Source: GCA-2697345 sp045565015 | GTDB taxonomy: Bacteria; Pseudomonadota; Alphaproteobacteria; Rhodobacterales; Rhodobacteraceae | Length of the DNA: 37,861 nt | Direction of reading: 5' to 3' | Assembly: GCA_045565015.1 (NCBI GenBank) | Contig: JBJLGD010000020.1 | Location: 1-37,861 of the forward strand | Shown: positions 9,448 to 18,713 of the stretch, in pieces | How positions within the stretch are numbered: the first letter of the stretch is position 1 | Layout of the letters: each line of letters opens with the position of its first letter | The notes under the pieces: generated by a model | Databases searched by the model: none | Told to the model about the DNA's origin: nothing | The model's input: the letters and a program-made list of their open reading frames with translations, nothing else | Program-made: the position numbers and the translations under genes

Positions 9448-10434
9448 TTAAACCCTCTCAATAATCTTTTCGCCAAATAAACCTTGAGGTCTAAAGACTA
9501 AAAATAATAAAGCTAAAACATAGGCAAACCAATTTTCTGTGGCACCTCCGATCATGGGACCTACCAAGAATTCAAAAAGTTTTTCACCTACCCCTATGAT
9601 CAAACCTCCGATAATCGCCCCTGGAATGGAAGTAAAACCTCCAAGCATCAGTACTGGTAGTGCCTTCAGAGCAATTAGAGAAAGGGAGAATTGAACTCCG
9701 GATTTTGCACCCCAAACTATACCAGCAACCAGAGCAACAAAGCCAGCGATAGACCAAACTAGAACCCAAATATAACTCAAGGATATCCCGACAGATAGAG
9801 CTGCTTGATGATCATCAGCCACAGCTCTTAAAGCGCGGCCTTGCTTTGTATATTGAGAAAAACATACCAGTATAGTTACCAATATAATTGCTACAAAAGT
9901 TGCAAAGATGTCTAAGTTGTCTATAAAAAAACCATACCCAAAAGCATCGTAGGTAATCTTATCTATAGTTTCATTTATTCCCTTAGGTATTCCAACATCA
10001 AGCTTCTTAATATCAGAACCCCACATTAAATCTCCAACACCCTCCAAGAAATATGCCAAGCCAATTGTCGCCATAAATAAAATGATAGGCTCCTGGTTTA
10101 CCAAATGCCTAAAAATAAATCTTTGAACCAGCCAGGCAAATAGAACCATTACCAATACTGTTATTATAATGGCTAACAATGCTGGTACGTGCCATCCAAA
10201 ATGATGAATATGTGTTCCAAAAATAGCATTAATAAGATGCGCGAAAGGTACCTGGCCGTTCATAATCCCTACTAGTGTCAGCGCTGCAAAAAGCGCCATA
10301 ACACCTTGAGCATAATTAAAAATTCCCGATGCTTTGAAAATTAGCACAAAACCTAATGCGACAAGAGAGTACAAAACCCCGGCCATCAAACCGTTAAGCA
10401 TGACTTCAGCAGCAAATAGAACTTGATCAGGCAT
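9448..10434 (-). CDS. livH: Branched-chain-type ABC importer permease (LivH-like)
   Basis: The 328-residue inner-membrane permease has the LivH pattern: GLMAGVLYSLVALGFVLIFKASG at the N-terminus, then FNYAQG, with ALRAVADDHQAA in the cytoplasmic loop and GGFTSIPGAIIGGLIIG near the C-terminus. It forms the translocation pore with LivM. It lies 44 bases after livG and 3 bases before livM in the same operon. Confidence 0.94.
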   Translation of the reverse strand: MPDQVLFAAEVMLNGLMAGVLYSLVALGFVLIFKASGIFNYAQGVMALFAALTLVGIMNGQVPFAHLINAIFGTHIHHFGWHVPALLAIIITVLVMVLFAWLVQRFIFRHLVNQEPIILFMATIGLAYFLEGVGDLMWGSDIKKLDVGIPKGINETIDKITYDAFGYGFFIDNLDIFATFVAIILVTILVCFSQYTKQGRALRAVADDHQAALSVGISLSYIWVLVWSIAGFVALVAGIVWGAKSGVQFSLSLIALKALPVLMLGGFTSIPGAIIGGLIIGVGEKLFEFLVGPMIGGATENWFAYVLALLFLVFRPQGLFGEKIIERV

Positions 10435-10478
10435 TTGACCCCCATATATCCGAAGTTACTACTTTAAAATAGTTAGGT

Positions 10479-11300
10479 TTAATCATGGCTAACTCCTAGG
10501 TAAGCATCGATAACTTCTTGATTGTTTCTGACTTCATCTGGTGTGCCGTCCCCAATTTTTCGACCATAATCCATAACCACAACCCTATCTGAAAGATCCA
10601 TAACAACTCCCATATCATGCTCTATCAATGCGATTGTTGTCCCAAATTCGCTATTCACGTCCAAGATGAAACGACTCATATCTTGTTTTTCTTCAACATT
10701 CATACCTGCCATGGGTTCGTCTAAAAGCAAAAGGTTTGGTTCGGCCGCTAAAGCACGTGCAAGTTCCACTCTTTTCTTAAGCCCATATGGAAGCCTTGAA
10801 ACGGGGGTTTTTCTGATTGCTTGAATTTCCAAAAAATCAATAATTCTTTCGACTGCCTCGCGATTTTCAACTTCCTCTTTTTCAGCTTTTCCTGCCCAAA
10901 TCATCTGACTGAAAATACTAGACTTCATTTTAGTTAGTCGTCCTGTCATAACGTTATCAAGAACGCTCATTCCCTCAAACAAAGCAATATTCTGAAAGGT
11001 TCTAGCTATGCCCTGATGCGCAACCTCAAACGGCTTCATTGCGGGTCGCTTTGATCCTTGAAATATGACTTCTCCTTCTTGAGGAACGTAAAACCCAGAA
11101 ATCACGTTGAGCATAGATGACTTACCGGCGCCATTTGGTCCAATAATTGCACGTACTTCGCCCTCAAGTATATTGAATGATATATCTTCTAATGCGACCA
11201 CCCCACCAAAACGTAAAGTGATGCTTTTCATTTCCATCATTACCCCGCCAATGTTGCGTCCATCAGCCGTAACAAAATTTCCGTTCATTACATCCGTCAT
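10479..11300 (-). CDS. livG: Branched-chain-type ABC importer ATPase (LivG-like)
   Basis: This is the second ATPase of the importer, 273 residues. Walker A is GPNGAGKS (54-61), the signature region is LPYGLKKRVELARAL, and Walker B is LLLLDEPMAGMN. The C-terminal YGRKIGDGTPDEVRNN segment is typical of LivG. Its ATG overlaps the stop of the acyl-CoA synthetase gene (ATGA at 11297-11300), so the two are translationally coupled. That supports co-function of the ligase and the importer. Confidence 0.94.
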   Translation of the reverse strand: MTDVMNGNFVTADGRNIGGVMMEMKSITLRFGGVVALEDISFNILEGEVRAIIGPNGAGKSSMLNVISGFYVPQEGEVIFQGSKRPAMKPFEVAHQGIARTFQNIALFEGMSVLDNVMTGRLTKMKSSIFSQMIWAGKAEKEEVENREAVERIIDFLEIQAIRKTPVSRLPYGLKKRVELARALAAEPNLLLLDEPMAGMNVEEKQDMSRFILDVNSEFGTTIALIEHDMGVVMDLSDRVVVMDYGRKIGDGTPDEVRNNQEVIDAYLGVSHD

Positions 11301-13282
11301 TCTGCTGCCATCCTTTGAGGTACGTCAAAAACTTTTGCGTCTAAAACACTAAGAGTAGCCTTAATTGATCCTTTTCTACCATCCTCATAGGTAACTTCTG
11401 TTTCAGTAGAAACCGAAGCAGAGCCATCATATAAAGCTGTTATCAAATCAGAGAACTTATCTTCAATAATATTTCTCCTAACTTTTCGGGTCCGAGTTAG
11501 TTCCCCATCATCTGCATCAAGTTCCTTGTGAAGAACTAGAAATCTAGTAACTTGGCAGCCCGCCAGCATTGAGTCCTCTGAAATCGATTTATTGATTTCT
11601 TCAATATGCTCTTTCACAGCTCCCACTACTAATTCATGGCCTGCAAGTTCTTGATAGGAAGAGTACGCAATATTCATTCTTTCAGCCCAATTTCCAACGG
11701 CAATCAAATCTATATTAATAAAAGCCGTACAAAAATCTCTGCCGTTTCCAAATACAACCGCCTCCAATATATTAGGATAAAATTTAAGCTTATTTTCTAC
11801 ATATTTGGGTGCAAACATCGATCCATTAGACATTTTCCCAACGTCCTTTGCTCTATCAATAATTCTAAGATGACCTGTATCTTCCTCTACAAAACCAGCA
11901 TCACCGGTTGCTACCCATCCATCTTTATCTTTTGTTTCACCAGTGCTTTCAGGATTTTTAAAATACTCCACAAAAACGCCTGGCGATCTGTAAAAAACTT
12001 CACCACTATCTGCCACTTTTAACTCTACACCTGGGGATGCTACACCAACAGTGTCAGATTGTACTTCTCCATCGGGCTGTTGTGTTATAAAAACAGATGC
12101 CTCAGTTTGCCCATACAGTTGTTTTAAATTTATTCCTAGAGAACGATAGAAATCAAATATTTCTGGGCCGATGGCTTCACCCGCAGTGTAACCAACCCTA
12201 ATCTTTGAAAACCCTAGTGTATTTTTTAGAGGTCCATAAACAAAAATGTCTCCTAAAAAATATTTTATTCGATCAATCAGCCCAACACTTTTTCCATCTA
12301 ATATGTTACCGCCAACTCTCTTGGCTAACGCCATTGAATTTTTAAAAAGCCAACGTTTGAAGCGTCCTGCATCTTCCATTCTAATCATTACACTAGTCAA
12401 TTGGTTTTCAAAAACCCGTGGCGGTGCAAAATAGTAAGATGGTCCAATTTCCCGCAGATCAGTGTTTAATGTCTCAGCACTTTCCGGACAGTTTACACAA
12501 AAGCCCATCCAATAAGCTTGCCCAACAGAGAAAATAAAATCACCTACCCAAGCCATAGGAAGATATGCGACTGTCTCTTCACCTGGCTTTAAGTTATCAA
12601 ATTCCGAAGAATTTTTTGATGTCTCGATTATATTTCTATTCGAAAGAACAACTCCCTTTGGTCTCCCAGTTGTTCCTGAAGTGTATAACATGACACAAAT
12701 GTCATCTAATGTAATTGACGATCTAATCTTGTCCAACTCACTTTCATGGGACTTTCTTAGGTCTACTCCTTTTTTTTGTATGTCTGCAAACGAACTTAAA
12801 GCGTTATGATCATATTTACGTAATCCTTTTGGATCAAAGTAAATTATTCTCTCGATACCGCTAACATTCTCTTGAACCTCTATGATTTTATCAACCTGTT
12901 CTTGATCTCCGACTATTACGAATTTCGCGCCACAATGTTCGAGAACATATGCCATTTCTTCTGCGACCGAGTCTTGATAAAGTGGAACAGGTACAGCATT
13001 GAGCATTTGAACGGCGACCATCCCCCAATACATGGACGGTCGATTGCGGCCAATGATGGCTACAAAGTCTCCCTTTTTAACCCCTAGGTCCATTAATCCC
13101 AAGGCAAAATTTTCAATTTCTAAAGATGCTTCAGACCAAGTCCAAGACTGCCATATGCCAAATTCTTTTTCCCGATAAGCTGGTAAATTCCCTTTAAGTT
13201 TCGCATTTCGTTCAAGTAAATGTGGAATACTAACAAGATCACCTGTAGCCGAAGTGTTCAAATTAAATCCTCCCAGATTCAC
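11297..13282 (-). CDS. Long-chain-type acyl-CoA synthetase (AMP-forming), first gene of the importer operon
   Basis: The 661-residue product belongs to the AMP-forming acyl-CoA synthetases of the long-chain/FadD15-like branch. The P-loop YTSGTTGRPKG is at 200-210, with YGQTEAS near 390 and TGDAGF near 465. It would convert an acid plus ATP and CoA to the acyl-CoA. Such synthetases leading a HAAT importer operon are common in proteobacteria and usually serve imported aromatic or aliphatic acids. The start is GTG at 13282, directly after an AGGGGG tract. No later in-frame ATG precedes the conserved N-terminal PHLLERNA segment. The 267 bases upstream show no GGATCC operator, so this operon lies outside the predicted GntR regulon. 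Confidence 0.9.
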   Translation of the reverse strand: MNLGGFNLNTSATGDLVSIPHLLERNAKLKGNLPAYREKEFGIWQSWTWSEASLEIENFALGLMDLGVKKGDFVAIIGRNRPSMYWGMVAVQMLNAVPVPLYQDSVAEEMAYVLEHCGAKFVIVGDQEQVDKIIEVQENVSGIERIIYFDPKGLRKYDHNALSSFADIQKKGVDLRKSHESELDKIRSSITLDDICVMLYTSGTTGRPKGVVLSNRNIIETSKNSSEFDNLKPGEETVAYLPMAWVGDFIFSVGQAYWMGFCVNCPESAETLNTDLREIGPSYYFAPPRVFENQLTSVMIRMEDAGRFKRWLFKNSMALAKRVGGNILDGKSVGLIDRIKYFLGDIFVYGPLKNTLGFSKIRVGYTAGEAIGPEIFDFYRSLGINLKQLYGQTEASVFITQQPDGEVQSDTVGVASPGVELKVADSGEVFYRSPGVFVEYFKNPESTGETKDKDGWVATGDAGFVEEDTGHLRIIDRAKDVGKMSNGSMFAPKYVENKLKFYPNILEAVVFGNGRDFCTAFINIDLIAVGNWAERMNIAYSSYQELAGHELVVGAVKEHIEEINKSISEDSMLAGCQVTRFLVLHKELDADDGELTRTRKVRRNIIEDKFSDLITALYDGSASVSTETEVTYEDGRKGSIKATLSVLDAKVFDVPQRMAAE

Positions 13283-13549
13283 CCCCTAAAGGGTTAATTT
13301 ATATTTGTTAAATCAGCATGTAAAATACAGACGACTCACAACTTAGTCTCATTAAATGAGAATTTTCAACGTATTTCACTTTTCCGTGACGAAAGTCAAA
13401 CGAAAACATGTCGCATTCAACAAAAAAATAACAGGTATCATAGTGACAATACTATTTGTCCTTTTCGTTATAGTCATCTGTCCTTTGGAAAATTAATCCA
13501 ACCAAAGTAAATGATGGTCAAACTGTTGGTTGCGAAGAAATTCTATTCA

Positions 13550-14731
13550 CTACAAACGAACCACTTTAAGCTTAGTTTTCAAATCAGTTCGGCAGAATGC
13601 GTGAAGAAAACACGTCTGTTCGCTAATATCGAGCATTTCCCTTGCCAATTCATCACTTTCTGAAGTTTCAAGATAAACATGTGTTTCAATCGGATCAGCA
13701 TCTCCAGCTTTCCCAGTCTTTCCGCTCGCCCCTCCCAAAGAAAAGTGAGTGTCTTGGACTATTCGATAATCTGGAAGGTTAAGATTAAGCATTGAAACAA
13801 AGCGGCCAAATTGTGTCATAAAACAAAAACCAATACCCGCCGATATGAGCGTATTAGCATCTGGAGCTCGGCCATCCTCAGATGACAAAAGGCAAAACGA
13901 TGTACCATAAGGCGAATATTGCATCTGTTGGATTTCTTTTATCCCGTCTTCACGCATCTCGGCAACCGCTCCGATATTCAATCGCCTGTCTTGTTCATCT
14001 GATAACGAGGATCCGCCAGAAGTCGTCCCCTTCAAAACTTCTTTTTTGGGAGTGAGACCTACAGGCCTGACCAATGTCTCAGTAACTTTGATAGGTATTA
14101 CTTCAGAAAAGCGATCACCGGGATCCGAGAGGAGATTTCCGTTTAACTCGGCAGCTTTGCAGGTTGATAACTCTTTACCGTTCTTACCCAGCTTGAACAA
14201 ACTTTCAAGCTGCCCACGCATTAACCCGTTGAGAGGAGACGCAAAAGTTGCGTTAATTAGGAATTCGTTAAGTGATTTATCGTCAAGATCGCAGTCTATG
14301 TCTACCTGCAACTCAATATCTTCGGCGCCGCCAATCATGGTGCGTTTTGGCATTGAACCTCTCATAGTATAATAATTATTTTGAATGAGTTTCAATTTAC
14401 GGATATTGACATCCTGTTTTTCCGCAAATGCTAAAATTTCGTTCATGAAACTTGCAACCATCCCAACAGATAGAAAAGCCAACGGACAAGGAGCGGCATC
14501 ATGACCGTTTAGGTAGGGACCTTCATCGGAAACCAGACGCCAAGTCTGACCGGTTTTTGTCGAGCTTATAAGGGCCTCTTTTTGAAATCCTGATAACGAT
14601 CGGACCCAAGTACGCAGGCCGTCACCTTTTCTATTTTCTGGTGGAGAAATACTAATCTGATCTGCATTGGAAACCCTAAAAAATGACGGTAGTCCGCTAG
14701 TACCTATTATATCTTTACCCAGTTTTGACAT
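13550..14731 (-). CDS. Tandem OsmC-like protein (two OsmC/Ohr domains in one chain)
   Basis: The 393-residue product looks like two OsmC-type domains joined head to tail. The first spans about 60-200: GPYLNGHDAAPCPLAF carries Cys82, but the second redox cysteine is missing (NATFASPLNGL near 160). The second spans about 250-393: TLISAGIGFCFMTQFGRFV has Cys303 and ISEQTCFLHAFCR has Cys374, so both redox positions are kept. OsmC/Ohr proteins reduce organic hydroperoxides; single-domain members are about 140 residues. It is the last gene of the GST-ALDH-GST-SDR operon, 48 bases after the SDR gene. Its role there is unknown; peroxide defence or an OsmC-fold catabolic enzyme are both possible. Confidence 0.75.
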   Translation of the reverse strand: MSKLGKDIIGTSGLPSFFRVSNADQISISPPENRKGDGLRTWVRSLSGFQKEALISSTKTGQTWRLVSDEGPYLNGHDAAPCPLAFLSVGMVASFMNEILAFAEKQDVNIRKLKLIQNNYYTMRGSMPKRTMIGGAEDIELQVDIDCDLDDKSLNEFLINATFASPLNGLMRGQLESLFKLGKNGKELSTCKAAELNGNLLSDPGDRFSEVIPIKVTETLVRPVGLTPKKEVLKGTTSGGSSLSDEQDRRLNIGAVAEMREDGIKEIQQMQYSPYGTSFCLLSSEDGRAPDANTLISAGIGFCFMTQFGRFVSMLNLNLPDYRIVQDTHFSLGGASGKTGKAGDADPIETHVYLETSESDELAREMLDISEQTCFLHAFCRTDLKTKLKVVRL

Positions 14732-14779
14732 ACTATTTTTCTCTAAATATTATGAACTCTTTTCCTTTAAAAACTATCC

Positions 14780-15535
14780 TCAGAGGTTTATCTTACCACC
14801 GTCGACGTTGAGCGTTTGACCCGTTACAAAATCACTATCTGAGGTTATTAGGTACATTAAAGAACCTAAAAGATCCTCAGGTAACATATCTCGTTTAATT
14901 GATCGAGATTGCACAGTTGGCGCACGCGCAGGGTCAAAACCTTTATGTCCTTGCAAAGCCTCACTTTCGGTTAACCCCGGCGCAATTGCATTAACTTGTA
15001 TGTTTTTATCACCTAACTCACGACCGTGACACCGAGTCAACGCAATAACAGCACCCTTTGATGCTGTATAATGAGATAGTCCAGGAGGCCCATAATAAAA
15101 GGTTCCAGAGGCTATATTAACAATCTTTCCAGCACCAGTTCTCAGCATAGCTGGAACTACAGCCCTCGTTGCTTGATGAACACCTCTAGCATTAACGGTC
15201 ATAATTTTATCAAATTCGTCATTATCAATTTGCATGAATGGCTTAGGTTGAAGTGCTGCAAATATTGAAGCATTATTAATAAGAATATCGACACCACCAA
15301 ATTCCTTTTCGGTAGTCTCAACCATATTCTGAAGATGTTCGTCTGAAGTTACATCTACAATCATCCCTAGAGCCGAACCGCCATTAGTTTTGATTCCATT
15401 AACTGTTTTTTCTGTATCTAAGACATCAGTAATAACAACATTAGCACCCTCCTGTGCTAACCTTTTAGCCATGATGGCCCCAATACCACGAGCAGCGCCT
15501 GTTACTATAGCGGTTTTACCTTGTAATCGGTTCAT
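14780..15535 (-). CDS. Short-chain dehydrogenase/reductase (SDR), probably NAD-dependent
   Basis: The 251-residue classical SDR has the cofactor motif TGAARGIG (12-19), Asp37 after the second strand (favouring NAD over NADP), NNAS (87-90), and the catalytic Ser143, Tyr156 and Lys160 (YTASK). The C-terminus GQTLNVDGGKINL is typical of FabG-like enzymes. It is encoded between the LigF-like GST and the tandem OsmC gene in the operon headed by site A/B. A role in oxidising a side-chain alcohol of an aromatic substrate is an inference from context; a specific substrate cannot be read. Confidence 0.85.
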   Translation of the reverse strand: MNRLQGKTAIVTGAARGIGAIMAKRLAQEGANVVITDVLDTEKTVNGIKTNGGSALGMIVDVTSDEHLQNMVETTEKEFGGVDILINNASIFAALQPKPFMQIDNDEFDKIMTVNARGVHQATRAVVPAMLRTGAGKIVNIASGTFYYGPPGLSHYTASKGAVIALTRCHGRELGDKNIQVNAIAPGLTESEALQGHKGFDPARAPTVQSRSIKRDMLPEDLLGSLMYLITSDSDFVTGQTLNVDGGKINL

Positions 15536-15550
15536 TGTTATCTCCTTTAA

Positions 15551-16372
15551 TTAAATTTCGATATTAAGAATTCTGGCAACCTCCGGCCAGCTTTTCGACC
15601 CGTTTTTACTCAAATCCTCTCTTAAATCTTTGGGAACCCAATCGATAAGACATTTTTTGAAGTTTGGCCTTGCTTCAATCCTAGCAAACCATTTTTCTAC
15701 ATTTGGCAAGCGACCGTTTTCCCACAAGCCACGCATTGACATCATCGCAAGGCGGTTTACGTAGGGGGTCATAGAAATGTCAGCGATCATAAATTTGTTG
15801 CCCACTAGCCAGTGACTACCGCCTTTTAAAGCATTCTCCATTTTGTGAAGGTAGCTGTCATAAAGCTTAACCTTTTCGGATGCACCAGGCGCTTCAAATC
15901 CGTAACGCGTGAATCCATCTTTTTGGCTTTTCCAGTCCGAAGTCACCGAAAATGACGGTGTAGAAGCCAAAAACTCTTTTACTCCTTCTGGTCCAAGGTT
16001 TTTCAATACTGTATGTCTATGCGAACACACAAACGTAACGGCACCACAAGCCGGATGAAGGTCTTCATCGACAGCCTTTGTCCAATAGCGGGATTGTGCC
16101 CTCTCCCATGGATCCACAGGATGAACGCTCGTCTCAGGTGCCAGCTGATCTAAATATTCTATGATTACAGTGGAATCTGGTATTATAATCTCATCATGAA
16201 GGAGTGTCGGTACAACACCTTTTGGATTGAGTTTTAGGTATTCTGGATTAAATTGTTCTCCCTTCAAAATGTCTATATAAACACCATTCCACTCTAGCCC
16301 TTTTTCATCCATTGCTAATCTTACTTTAGCTGCACAAACAGAAGAGCCATGATGATAAAGTGTAAAAGTCAT
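15551..16372 (-). CDS. Glutathione S-transferase resembling beta-etherase LigF
   Basis: The 273-residue product has an N-terminal thioredoxin-like domain (TLYHHGSSVCAAKVRLAM at 4-21; NPKGVVPTLLHD; PDSTVIIEYL) and an all-helical C-terminal domain. The segment around YWTKAVDEDLHPACGA and the overall length are close to LigF, the glutathione-dependent beta-aryl-ether-cleaving enzyme of sphingomonads, as I recall its sequence. A longer frame starts at 16390, but the ATG at 16372 is preferred: it overlaps the aldehyde dehydrogenase stop as ATGA (16369-16372). Beta-etherase activity is a hypothesis; many GSTs share this outline. Confidence 0.8.
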   Translation of the reverse strand: MTFTLYHHGSSVCAAKVRLAMDEKGLEWNGVYIDILKGEQFNPEYLKLNPKGVVPTLLHDEIIIPDSTVIIEYLDQLAPETSVHPVDPWERAQSRYWTKAVDEDLHPACGAVTFVCSHRHTVLKNLGPEGVKEFLASTPSFSVTSDWKSQKDGFTRYGFEAPGASEKVKLYDSYLHKMENALKGGSHWLVGNKFMIADISMTPYVNRLAMMSMRGLWENGRLPNVEKWFARIEARPNFKKCLIDWVPKDLREDLSKNGSKSWPEVARILNIEI

Positions 16373-17808
16373 AACTGAACCGTAACCCATTTAAGTTCTG
16401 TCATAGCTTCCATGTCAGCATCTGTTCCTTCTCGTCCGACTCCGCTTTCTCCATTACCACCAAAAGGTACATGCGCTTCATCATGAATTGTTGGACCATT
16501 TATATGGCACATTCCAGCATCAATGTTCCTCGCAAAATGAAATGCACGATCAATGTTTTTTGTGAAAATTGCCGATGATAGACCATACTCTGTATCATTG
16601 GCCTTTTCTAGTCCCTCCTCATAGCTATCAATTGGGTAAATCGACGTAACCGGCCCGAAAGTTTCAGACCTACAAACAGTCATATTCTCAGAAACATCAG
16701 TTAAAAGTGTTGGTTGACAACGGTTTCCCTCCCATTTGCCCCCAACAACAACTTTCGCACCTTTTTTAACTGCATCAGCAATATGATCCCTTATACGGCT
16801 ACGTTGGCGTTCTGAAATAATTGGTGCAATCACGGTATCAGGATCACGGAGATCTCCCATACCCACTTTGGTGGCAATCATAGCAAAACGTTTTACAAAT
16901 TCGTCATAAAGCGGGCGTTCAACATAAAACCGGCTAGACCCGATACAAGCTTGTCCAGAAAACATGAAAATTGACCTTGCCGCCAATGGCATAACGGTAT
17001 CAAGATCAGCATCCGCTAAGACGATAGTTGGACTTTTACCTCCCAGTTCCAGCGTACATGGTGTTTTATTTTTTGCACAACTTTCGTTTATGTGCTGCCC
17101 AACGATCGTAGAACCCGTGAAAGTAACAAAATCTATATCTTTATGACTGGTTAGATCGTCGCCTATCTCATGTCCATAACCCGTAACAACGTTATATGAA
17201 CCTTGTGGAAAACCTGCCTCAGCCACTATTTCAGCAAAAAGAATTGTCAGGTGTGGCGCCATTTCGGAAGGCAAATGAACAACCGTATTACCGAGAGCTA
17301 AAGCATTTGCTACAAGTCTCGTAGTTTTTATAAGCGGTACATTGAAGGGTGTAATGACGGCAACCACCCCTAAAGGTTCTCTCAAAGACATAGAAAACTT
17401 TCCTGGCGCATCGGATGGGATGGTTTCTCCACGAACATTTCGACAAAGCCCAGCAGCTGCTCGAACCATCGTGAGACCCTTGGTAAACTCAAACATCGCC
17501 TTTTGTATTGGTGACCCAATTTCATCGATAAGGCAGTCAATTAATTCGGGTTTTCGACTCTCCATAATTTCAGCAATACGAAGAAGCATACGCTCCCGCT
17601 CTGCGGGCAAACTCTCACGATATTTAGGGAAAGCCATTTTCGCCTCATTAACGGCCCTTCGAATATCATTTCCAGTTCCTTTGGCTGCATGCGCATACAC
17701 GCTATCATTAATGGGATTTATAACATCGAATACAGTATTTGTTTCTCCATCAACCCACTTTCCACCAATAAACTGTTTAAGGGATTTAATTTTATTTTTA
17801 TCACTCAT
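16369..17808 (-). CDS. Aldehyde dehydrogenase, aromatic-aldehyde (vanillin/benzaldehyde dehydrogenase) type
   Basis: The 479-residue NAD(P)-dependent aldehyde dehydrogenase has Asn156 (PFN), Glu254 (LELGGKSP) and catalytic Cys288 (GQACIGSS). The C-terminal MCHINGPTIHDEAHVPFGG segment is characteristic of vanillin, salicylaldehyde and benzaldehyde dehydrogenases. One oddity: where the family normally has K in the cofactor motif VV-x-K-P-S-E, this protein has Leu (VVHLPSE, 177-183). It is coupled to the LigF-like GST by an ATGA overlap and follows the first GST by 43 bases. It probably oxidises an aromatic aldehyde to the acid that feeds ring cleavage. Confidence 0.88.
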   Translation of the reverse strand: MSDKNKIKSLKQFIGGKWVDGETNTVFDVINPINDSVYAHAAKGTGNDIRRAVNEAKMAFPKYRESLPAERERMLLRIAEIMESRKPELIDCLIDEIGSPIQKAMFEFTKGLTMVRAAAGLCRNVRGETIPSDAPGKFSMSLREPLGVVAVITPFNVPLIKTTRLVANALALGNTVVHLPSEMAPHLTILFAEIVAEAGFPQGSYNVVTGYGHEIGDDLTSHKDIDFVTFTGSTIVGQHINESCAKNKTPCTLELGGKSPTIVLADADLDTVMPLAARSIFMFSGQACIGSSRFYVERPLYDEFVKRFAMIATKVGMGDLRDPDTVIAPIISERQRSRIRDHIADAVKKGAKVVVGGKWEGNRCQPTLLTDVSENMTVCRSETFGPVTSIYPIDSYEEGLEKANDTEYGLSSAIFTKNIDRAFHFARNIDAGMCHINGPTIHDEAHVPFGGNGESGVGREGTDADMEAMTELKWVTVQL

Positions 17809-17851
17809 ACAAATCTCCGAATATAATATTTTGCTTCTTTTCTTGATATGT

Positions 17852-18616
17852 TCAAACTTTTGAGAAATCAGAGCACCAATTTAAAACACCCTCTTTGAAA
17901 CTAGGCTTATCTTTACATTCATTAGACCAACGATTTATGTTTGAAAACTTTTTGAAAGGATAACCACATCCTAGAAGCACAAAATGGATTGGAATCCAGG
18001 ATATGTCAGCTAAGGTGAATTGGTCTCCCATAATCCAAACTCTACCCTCTAGAGTTTGGTCCAGTTTCGTAAAACACTCCTCAAGAATAGTAATTGACTT
18101 CTTAATGTCTGCTCCACCCAAAGTACTATCCCCAGAATGTCGTGCATGAAACTCTTTAAGTTCTTTATTCTTTTGAAGTTCACTATACTTCTTTTCTTCT
18201 TCAGCTGTTTTTTTTACTTTTTTCTGTATCATGGTTGCGTACACATATGGTTTGATAGCAGGAACATGAATTGACGCCGCCAGCTTCAACCACTCCAACA
18301 TCTCCGCCTCTTTGTCTTTAGGACGCAATGACGGTTCGGGATACTCAAAGTCCAGATAATCAATAATGTCATTAGACTCTATGTGTACTACACCGTTATC
18401 AATTAGTGTCGGTACCAAACCATTAGGGTTAATCCCAAAATACTCATCTGATATATTTTCTTTTTTCTTTAAATCAATGTGATGGCTAGTCCAAGAGAGA
18501 CCTTTTTCAATTAAAGTCATACGTACTCGCATCGAGCAATTGGATATATTACCGTGAAATAGATGTAGCCCTTCGTAAGCCTCAACAGATTTATTTTTTG
18601 GAGTAATTATTACCAT
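17852..18616 (-). CDS. Glutathione S-transferase family protein, first gene of the GST-ALDH operon
   Basis: The 254-residue product has a GST N-terminal domain (LHLFHGNISNCSMRVRMTL at about 18-36; NPNGLVPTL; HIESNDIIDYLD) and a helical C-terminal domain ending in a tryptophan-rich segment. A lysine-rich insertion (QKKVKKTAEEEKKYSELQKNKE) lengthens the C-terminal domain. The ATG at 18616 follows a good ribosome site, GGGAGG, about 6 bases upstream. It heads the operon whose promoter region carries operator sites A and B. It could assist ether cleavage with the LigF-like GST, or glutathione removal as LigG does, but it is not clearly LigG-like. Confidence 0.8.
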   Translation of the reverse strand: MVIITPKNKSVEAYEGLHLFHGNISNCSMRVRMTLIEKGLSWTSHHIDLKKKENISDEYFGINPNGLVPTLIDNGVVHIESNDIIDYLDFEYPEPSLRPKDKEAEMLEWLKLAASIHVPAIKPYVYATMIQKKVKKTAEEEKKYSELQKNKELKEFHARHSGDSTLGGADIKKSITILEECFTKLDQTLEGRVWIMGDQFTLADISWIPIHFVLLGCGYPFKKFSNINRWSNECKDKPSFKEGVLNWCSDFSKV

Positions 18617-18650
18617 ATGGACCTCCCTTGATTAAGTCTTCTTTTTATAC

Positions 18651-18668
18651 ATTTTAGGATCCTAAAAT
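18651..18668. promoter_or_regulatory. Operator site A (perfect 18-bp GGATCC palindrome)
   Basis: ATTTTAGGATCCTAAAAT is a perfect 18-bp palindrome, 35 bases upstream of the first GST gene. On the minus strand it is followed directly by TATAAA (18644-18649), a likely -10 element, so a bound repressor would cover that promoter. It shares the GGATCC core and A/T arms with seven other intergenic sites in this window. Confidence 0.75.
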
Positions 18669-18713
18669 TTATCAACCAAACAATAATAGCCCAAAAAAGG
18701 CGTTTCACACTCA

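Noticed and set aside
14005..16120. GGATCC occurrences inside the tandem OsmC gene (about 14010 and 14121) and the LigF-like GST gene (about 16112)
   Set aside because: They lie inside coding sequence, lack symmetric A/T arms, and fit ordinary codons. Their number is near chance expectation for the window.
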